Shown here one piece after another: positions 7,533-11,424 of a stretch of DNA of 11,424 nucleotides. How positions within the stretch are numbered: position 1 is the stretch's first letter; every line of letters begins with the position of its first letter. The stretch covers positions 53,303 to 64,726 of the forward strand of contig PASO01000030.1 in assembly GCA_002712135.1 (NCBI GenBank), in the 5' to 3' direction. Origin of the DNA: Gammaproteobacteria bacterium (GTDB lineage: Bacteria; Pseudomonadota; Gammaproteobacteria; Pseudomonadales; Azotimanducaceae). The translations under genes were made by a program, and so were the position numbers. The notes under the pieces are model-generated. The model did not search any database, was not told the origin of the DNA, and worked only from the letters and a program-made list of their open reading frames with translations.

Positions 7533-8744
7533 ATGGAACGCGATATGACGGACTCTAATCATTACGGATTCATCTTGCCGGAAGAACTCATACTACTGCG
7601 AGATCAGATTCGTCGGTTCATGCGGGAGGAAGTCAAACCCATCGAGGACAAATTGCCTCATGACGCCACCGGGTGCTCACCTGAAGATCTTGAACACCTC
7701 CGGGCGATCGCGGAAGACATGGGCCTCACCCGAATGGCGGTACCAGCTGAATATGGAGGCAATCCTGCGAGCGCCCTGACACAGATTATCCTCGCCGAGG
7801 AATCTGCGAAATGTCGCCTTGGCGGCTATGCACCCGCACTGAATGCATTTAAGGGTGGACCACCAAACGTCATCTGGGGAGGCACTCCCGCGCAAAAAGA
7901 GAAATATGGCGTACCTTGCGTGGAAGGTGACGCCAATATGTTCGTCGCTATCACCGAACCCACTGGCGGGTCAGACCCACGCAACAACATCACAACCCGG
8001 GCCGAAAAACGCGGTGATAAGTGGTACCTCAATGGACGAAAGATGTGGATTACCGGTGCCGGGTTGGCTACCTACGGCATCATCTTCGCGAGAACTAACG
8101 ATGGTGAAGAGGGACATCCTCCACAGGTTACTGCGTTTATCGTAGAACCCGACTTCCCTGGAATTACCTTCAACGAGATCAAAGTCATCCGTGCACTCTC
8201 CCCCTGGGAGATAGTTCTTGAAGACTGCGAGGTTCCGGATGAAAACGTGCTTGGAGAGGTCGGGCAAGGATTCGGGGTCGCACAAAATTGGCTGGTCAAT
8301 GCGCGGGTACCCTACGCAGCCGGATGCATCGGCATCGCACAGGAGGCTCTCGATATGGCCTGCGGCTGGGTGAAACAGCGGCCGACTCGGGATGGCATGC
8401 TGATGGATAAACAGGCGATCCAATGGATGATCGCTGACTCTGAAGTGGAACTAAAAGCGGCCCGCCTGCTTGTATACGAAGCCGCGGCACGGATTGATGC
8501 AGGCGAACCCGGTAAGGTAGATGCATCTATCTGCAAGCTATACGGCACAGAAACTGCCGGTAGAGTCGTTGACCGCGCAATTCAGATGTTCGGCGGCATG
8601 GGGGTCGCCCAGGAGATGCCCCTTGAACGATGGTATCGGGAACTCAGGGTCAAACGAATTGGCGAAGGCCCATCGGAGGTACATCGCATGGTCATTGCCA
8701 GAGACAAACTCCGCAATACCGATGGCGGGGTGTACTTCGGTTAA
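7533..8744 (+). CDS. Acyl-CoA dehydrogenase
   Basis: This is a cytoplasmic flavoprotein of 403 residues that introduces a 2,3-double bond into an acyl-CoA, passing electrons to electron-transfer flavoprotein. The N-terminal helical domain is followed by the FAD/substrate signature VAITEPTGGSDPRNN (138-152) and KWYLNGRKMWITGAG (163-177). The C-terminal helical domain carries QMFGGMGVAQEMPLERWYRELR (351-372, the family's QxxGGxG region) and IGEGPSEVHRM (376-386), where Glu378 aligns with the usual catalytic base. The long GGMGV..MPLER..R..R pattern resembles enzymes acting on branched or unusual acyl groups rather than dedicated short-chain enzymes, but specificity cannot be read. Two nearby ATGs (7533 and 7545) are possible starts; neither has a strong Shine-Dalgarno sequence. 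Its stop overlaps the stop of the convergent lipoprotein gene by four bases. Confidence 0.95.
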   Translation: MERDMTDSNHYGFILPEELILLRDQIRRFMREEVKPIEDKLPHDATGCSPEDLEHLRAIAEDMGLTRMAVPAEYGGNPASALTQIILAEESAKCRLGGYAPALNAFKGGPPNVIWGGTPAQKEKYGVPCVEGDANMFVAITEPTGGSDPRNNITTRAEKRGDKWYLNGRKMWITGAGLATYGIIFARTNDGEEGHPPQVTAFIVEPDFPGITFNEIKVIRALSPWEIVLEDCEVPDENVLGEVGQGFGVAQNWLVNARVPYAAGCIGIAQEALDMACGWVKQRPTRDGMLMDKQAIQWMIADSEVELKAARLLVYEAAARIDAGEPGKVDASICKLYGTETAGRVVDRAIQMFGGMGVAQEMPLERWYRELRVKRIGEGPSEVHRMVIARDKLRNTDGGVYFG

Positions 8745-8760
8745 TCGCTACGGCGATTGA
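8741..8760. terminator. Hairpin with UACG tetraloop over the convergent stop codons
   Basis: AATCGC-TACG-GCGATT (8743-8758) is a perfect 6-bp stem, extendable to 8 bp with one G-U pair. In the plus-strand transcript the loop is C(UACG)G, an extra-stable UNCG tetraloop. It covers both overlapping stop codons of the acyl-CoA dehydrogenase and lipoprotein genes. No U-tract follows on either strand, so it is not a standard intrinsic terminator. It could stabilise the mRNA 3' end or block read-through between opposing transcripts. Confidence 0.35.
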
Positions 8761-9196
8761 CCTGATGACAGTTAACACAGGCGCCCGATATCTGACCAGA
8801 TAAGTAGTAACGCGGCGGGTTAAGCGATGCGGCAATACGCGCACGAGTTATGGTACTGACAAAATCATCCATATAGTCTTCTAGAAATAGATAATTGTAT
8901 CTCGATTCAGCGGCTTTCAATTCACCACCAATCCTTCCGATCTCACGAAGTATATCCAGTGTGTTCTGTTGCTGATTAACATTCCCGCCATCATCGCCGG
9001 CGCGTGTTGCTTCCAGCAGACTTAGCTGAGTAGCAAGCTGATACATTTTTGACCGCAGCTGCACCTCGCTTATATAGAGAAAGTCAGGTGGATATGTCAC
9101 TTTCCGTATGGCACCGACAGATCCGTTGCAGGAGCTAAGCAATATCGCGCTGCAAATCAAAGATACTAGTAAAAGTAGTGGTCGGTAGACATTCAT
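8741..9196 (-). CDS. Small lipoprotein with C-terminal CxxCH haem c motif (class II cytochrome-like)
   Basis: The 151-residue product begins with a lipoprotein signal: Arg5, a hydrophobic core, and the lipobox LSSC with acylated Cys23. Asn24 follows, not Asp, so by the Lol rule it should go to the outer membrane. The mature part is mostly helical, with heptad-like stretches at 44-66 and 76-115. It ends with GACVNCHQVN (138-147), whose C140-x-x-C143-H144 is a covalent haem c site. A single haem site at the very C-terminus of a helical protein of this size resembles class II cytochromes c (cytochrome c' type), but no closer family is recognised. An AGGA lies nine bases before ATG. The gene converges on the acyl-CoA dehydrogenase with a four-base overlap and diverges from the HAD-GST pair. 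A role in electron transfer or ligand binding at the outer membrane is inference. Confidence 0.8.
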   Translation of the reverse strand: MNVYRPLLLLVSLICSAILLSSCNGSVGAIRKVTYPPDFLYISEVQLRSKMYQLATQLSLLEATRAGDDGGNVNQQQNTLDILREIGRIGGELKAAESRYNYLFLEDYMDDFVSTITRARIAASLNPPRYYLSGQISGACVNCHQVNRRSD

Positions 9197-9249
9197 AGTT
9201 ATACGTCCTGCGCATCAAAGTATTGATTCATTCTAAGGCTTGTAGAAAA

Positions 9250-9263
9250 TGTCAGCTTTGACA
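9250..9263. promoter_or_regulatory. Inverted repeat in divergent region of lipoprotein and HAD genes
   Basis: TGTCA-GCTT-TGACA is a perfect inverted repeat with a 4-bp spacer, 50 bases upstream of the HAD gene and 54 bases upstream of the lipoprotein gene. Its right arm with the preceding T (9258-9263) is a perfect TTGACA -35 hexamer for the HAD gene, but I find no acceptable -10 box at 15-19 bases. The left arm gives CTGACA on the minus strand, 14 bases from a TAGAAT, which is too short a spacing. It may be an operator shared by both genes. Confidence 0.3.
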
Positions 9264-9312
9264 GAGATCAATTACCGTTGCTGAGTTTCGCCGGAGATGC
9301 GAGACTCGTCGC

Positions 9313-10017
9313 ATGGATATAAAAGCGCTTACTTTTGACGTTTTCGGCACCGTCGTAGACTGGCGCTCTTCGATAATAAGAGAGGGTCAGCTGCTCACTG
9401 ATGGTTTTGGTTACAAGGTGGACTGGGCGGAGTTCGCTGATCGATGGCGTGCCGGTTATGCTCCTGCCATGCATAGAGTCCGGACAGGGGAGCTGCCCTG
9501 GACTAAGATAGACGATCTTCACCGCATGATTCTCGATGACCTAGTTCTACAGTTTGGTCTGGGTGATATGTCCGAGGACGAACTGGTCGAATTCAACAAG
9601 GTGTGGCATCGGTTAACGCCCTGGTCCGATTCAGTTGCAGGACTAACCCGTCTCAAACGGCAATTCGTGATCGCGACATTGTCCAATGGAAACGTATCTC
9701 TGCTAGTCAACATGGCCAAATACGGCGACCTACCCTGGGACGTCATCTTTTCCGCGGAGTCATTTGGTCACTACAAACCGGACCCTGACACTTATGTTGG
9801 TTCAGCAGAGCTTTTAGGGCTTTCTCCATCAGAAGTAATGATGGTTGCCGCGCATCCTGGCGACTTGAGAGCCGCCGCAGACAGCGGTCTCAAAACGGCC
9901 TATGTGTCGCGGCCGCTGGAAGGTGGACCAAATCATAAATCAGAAAATGTGTCTGAAGGAGACTTCGACGTCGTCGCTGATGACTTTATCGATCTTGCTG
10001 AAAAGCTGGGCGTGTAG
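9313..10017 (+). CDS. Haloacid dehalogenase type II (HAD superfamily hydrolase)
   Basis: This 234-residue cytoplasmic protein belongs to the 2-haloacid dehalogenase group of the HAD superfamily. Motif I is LTFDVFGTVVDWRSS (6-20) with the nucleophile Asp9. Position 11 is Phe rather than the Asp of phosphatases, as expected in dehalogenases. Motif II is TLSNGN with Ser124, motif III is HYKPDPDTY with Lys155, and motif IV is MMVAAHPGDLRAA with Asp184. Well-studied L-2-haloacid dehalogenases have SSNxxD in motif IV; here it is AAHPGD, a variant seen in many environmental homologues whose substrates are mostly untested. The ATG at 9313 lacks a strong Shine-Dalgarno sequence; a GGAG lies too far upstream. 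The GST gene starts 20 bases after its stop on the same strand, so the two are very probably co-transcribed. Confidence 0.9.
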   Translation: MDIKALTFDVFGTVVDWRSSIIREGQLLTDGFGYKVDWAEFADRWRAGYAPAMHRVRTGELPWTKIDDLHRMILDDLVLQFGLGDMSEDELVEFNKVWHRLTPWSDSVAGLTRLKRQFVIATLSNGNVSLLVNMAKYGDLPWDVIFSAESFGHYKPDPDTYVGSAELLGLSPSEVMMVAAHPGDLRAAADSGLKTAYVSRPLEGGPNHKSENVSEGDFDVVADDFIDLAEKLGV

Positions 10018-10037
10018 GACGCAAGGAGGGAGTCCAC

Positions 10038-10658
10038 ATGACTGGAGGTTCAACCTTACTTTGGGGTATCGGGACGACACGAACGTTTCGCGCCCATTTT
10101 GCCCTCATCGAACGAGGTGTTTCCTACGAAACGGTACCAATCCGCACCAGAACCAACAGCCAGGATCGCGAAGATTTCCGGGCAGTCTCCATTAGCGGCA
10201 AGATTCCGGTATTGCAGATAGATGATCTCACCCTCAGTGAAAGTGCAGCTATCGCCCGCTATGTGACAACTCGAGGTTTGAAATCCAAGTCAGCGATTGA
10301 CCAGACCTTTATCGACCAGTGGGCTTTCTTCATGATGACGGAGCTCGATGCAACTGCTCTCTATGTGCTACGCCGGCATGAAGGCCTTCCGGAAATCTAT
10401 GGTGAAGCAGAAGCCGCTGTTGTGGCCGCGCGCGCGTATTTTTACCGGCAGATTAATGCCCTTGACGACGCACTACTCGATGGACGGAAGTTTCTTTTAC
10501 CTGACAGTTTTACTGAGTTAGATATCCTGCTTATCTCGATCCTAGACTGGGCCAGAATTCTTAACATGCTGCTATCCGACGCAGTGCAAAGCTACGCGGC
10601 AGGAATCCGGCAACGAGACACTTATCAGGAAGCCTTCAAGGTCAACTACAAGAGTTAA
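10038..10658 (+). CDS. Glutathione S-transferase family protein
   Basis: This 206-residue cytosolic protein has a GST fold. The N-terminal thioredoxin-like domain (about 6-80) shows LLWGIGTTRTFRAHFAL (7-23), the cis-proline GKIPVLQ (54-60) and the glutathione-binding SESAAIARYV (67-76) with Glu68-Ser69. The helical C-terminal domain carries DSFTELDILL (156-165), which fits the conserved N-capping box. There is no Cys near the N-terminal active site; a Thr or Ser around 13-16 would be the candidate. Such enzymes conjugate glutathione to electrophiles or carry out glutathione-dependent dehalogenation or isomerisation. A strong AAGGAGG about ten bases before ATG and the 20-base distance to the dehalogenase-like gene indicate a two-gene operon, which suits handling of halogenated or electrophilic acids. 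That joint role is inference. Confidence 0.9.
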   Translation: MTGGSTLLWGIGTTRTFRAHFALIERGVSYETVPIRTRTNSQDREDFRAVSISGKIPVLQIDDLTLSESAAIARYVTTRGLKSKSAIDQTFIDQWAFFMMTELDATALYVLRRHEGLPEIYGEAEAAVVAARAYFYRQINALDDALLDGRKFLLPDSFTELDILLISILDWARILNMLLSDAVQSYAAGIRQRDTYQEAFKVNYKS

Positions 10659-10696
10659 CTTGTACCCTCGAACGTGTCGTGTGCCTTGCCTGTGTA

Positions 10697-10725
10697 TTGA
10701 AGAAACCGGGAAAACATGCTTTATT
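10697..10725 (+). promoter_or_regulatory. Possible sigma70-type promoter for the DGLPVVPP gene
   Basis: TTGAAG at 10697-10702 (4 of 6 matches to the -35 consensus) is followed after exactly 17 bases by TTTATT at 10720-10725 (4 of 6 to the -10 consensus). It lies 28 bases upstream of the ATG at 10754. It would separate this gene from the HAD-GST pair, but the matches are modest. Confidence 0.3.
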
Positions 10726-10753
10726 CATTTACGAACTCCGCAGAGGTCAGCCC

Positions 10754-11424
10754 ATGCCAGATGCACCAGCGATCCACGAAGCACCCGACGATCTGCTTGA
10801 AGTAATCGATTACTGTTATGACCAGGGCTGGACCGATGGCCTACCGGTCGTTCCACCTGAAGAAGGTCGTGTCACCGCTATGCTGGCAATGGAGGGACGC
10901 CCTCCCGAGACGGTTATTGCACATCATCCAGCGACCGGGCTTGAACTGACCTTACACTCTGCTGCGGTAAACGCCGTGATGGCGGGATGTCTGCCGGAAT
11001 ACTTTCCTGTTGTCGTCGCCGCGTTTGAAGCAATGGACCGCGAGCCATTTAACTTTCACGGCTCTACAGTAAGTACTGGTGGCTCAGGGCACCTGTTGGT
11101 TGTTAGCGGACCCATAGTTGACGAGATTGCCATGAATTCGGGCGTCAATCTGTTTGGTCCAGGCAACCGCGCTAATGCAACTATCGGTAGATGTATCAGG
11201 CTGACGCTGATGAACGTTTTCAAAATCACTCCTGGTATTTCTGATAAGTCTACGCAGGGGAACCCGGGGAAATACAGTTTTTGTATTGCAGAACGTGCGG
11301 ACAGAAACCCGTGGCAACCACTGTGTAAAGAACTCGGATATCCCGATGGCGTGAGTTCAGTCACCGTATTTGCCGGTGCCGGATTCTGTAACGTTGAAAA
11401 TCATGGCGGTAATACACCGGAAGC
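10754..11424 (+). CDS. Conserved protein of unknown function with DGLPVVPP motif, 3' end cut by window edge
   Basis: From ATG at 10754 the frame is open to the right edge (223 codons). A GAGG seven bases upstream supports the start. The product begins with an acidic helix, then QGWTDGLPVVPP (24-35), a phrase typical of a widespread family of uncharacterised bacterial proteins, followed by NAVMAGCLPEYFPVVVAAFEAM (about 73-94), HLLVVSGP (113-120), INSGVN-like NSGVNLFGPGNRANATIGR (128-146), and NPGKYSFCIAER (about 171-182). There is no signal peptide or membrane segment. Conserved Cys residues occur in MAGC and GRC. I recall members of this family near UGSC-type (seleno)protein genes, but that is memory and the partner is not in this window. 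No enzymatic function can be assigned. It follows the GST gene by 95 bases on the same strand, with a possible promoter between. Confidence 0.85.
   Translation, partial: MPDAPAIHEAPDDLLEVIDYCYDQGWTDGLPVVPPEEGRVTAMLAMEGRPPETVIAHHPATGLELTLHSAAVNAVMAGCLPEYFPVVVAAFEAMDREPFNFHGSTVSTGGSGHLLVVSGPIVDEIAMNSGVNLFGPGNRANATIGRCIRLTLMNVFKITPGISDKSTQGNPGKYSFCIAERADRNPWQPLCKELGYPDGVSSVTVFAGAGFCNVENHGGNTPE

Overview
The window looks like chromosomal DNA of a proteobacterium, most likely an uncultured, possibly marine, gammaproteobacterium. This is inference: base composition is roughly balanced by eye, genes are tightly packed with Shine-Dalgarno starts, and the gene set (YejA-type binding protein, outer-membrane-type lipoprotein with a haem c motif, PhyH dioxygenase, LLM flavin oxidoreductase, acyl-CoA dehydrogenase, type II haloacid dehalogenase, GST) is typical of aerobic marine heterotrophs. 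I see no tRNA, rRNA, CRISPR array, insertion sequence or phage gene.

Layout. On the minus strand from the left edge is an SDR dehydrogenase whose 3' end lies outside the window. It diverges from a periplasmic peptide-binding protein of the YejA type, whose signal peptide extends upstream of the first ATG. A Gfo/Idh/MocA oxidoreductase follows on the same strand and converges, six bases apart, on an LLM-class flavin oxidoreductase. A gap of about 460 bases with no convincing gene separates this from a large minus-strand gene that fuses a PhyH-type Fe(II)/2-oxoglutarate dioxygenase to a HEAT-repeat domain. Immediately upstream of that gene lies a decayed DUF1801 gene, broken by a frameshift and a stop codon. 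The right part holds an acyl-CoA dehydrogenase, a small lipoprotein with one C-terminal CxxCH haem motif overlapping it tail to tail by four bases, a likely two-gene operon of type II haloacid dehalogenase and glutathione S-transferase, and the first 223 codons of a conserved protein of unknown function that contains the phrase DGLPVVPP and runs off the right edge.

How the genes may work together. Almost every intact gene is an oxidoreductase, a hydrolase of the dehalogenase type, or an uptake protein. This fits an accessory catabolic neighbourhood for scavenging organic compounds. The genes lie on both strands in short units, so they are not one pathway operon, and no shared substrate can be read from the sequence. 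The least ordinary items are the PhyH-HEAT fusion, the haem-binding lipoprotein, the missing conventional start codon of the YejA-like gene, the DUF1801 pseudogene, and two related palindromes placed in promoter regions.
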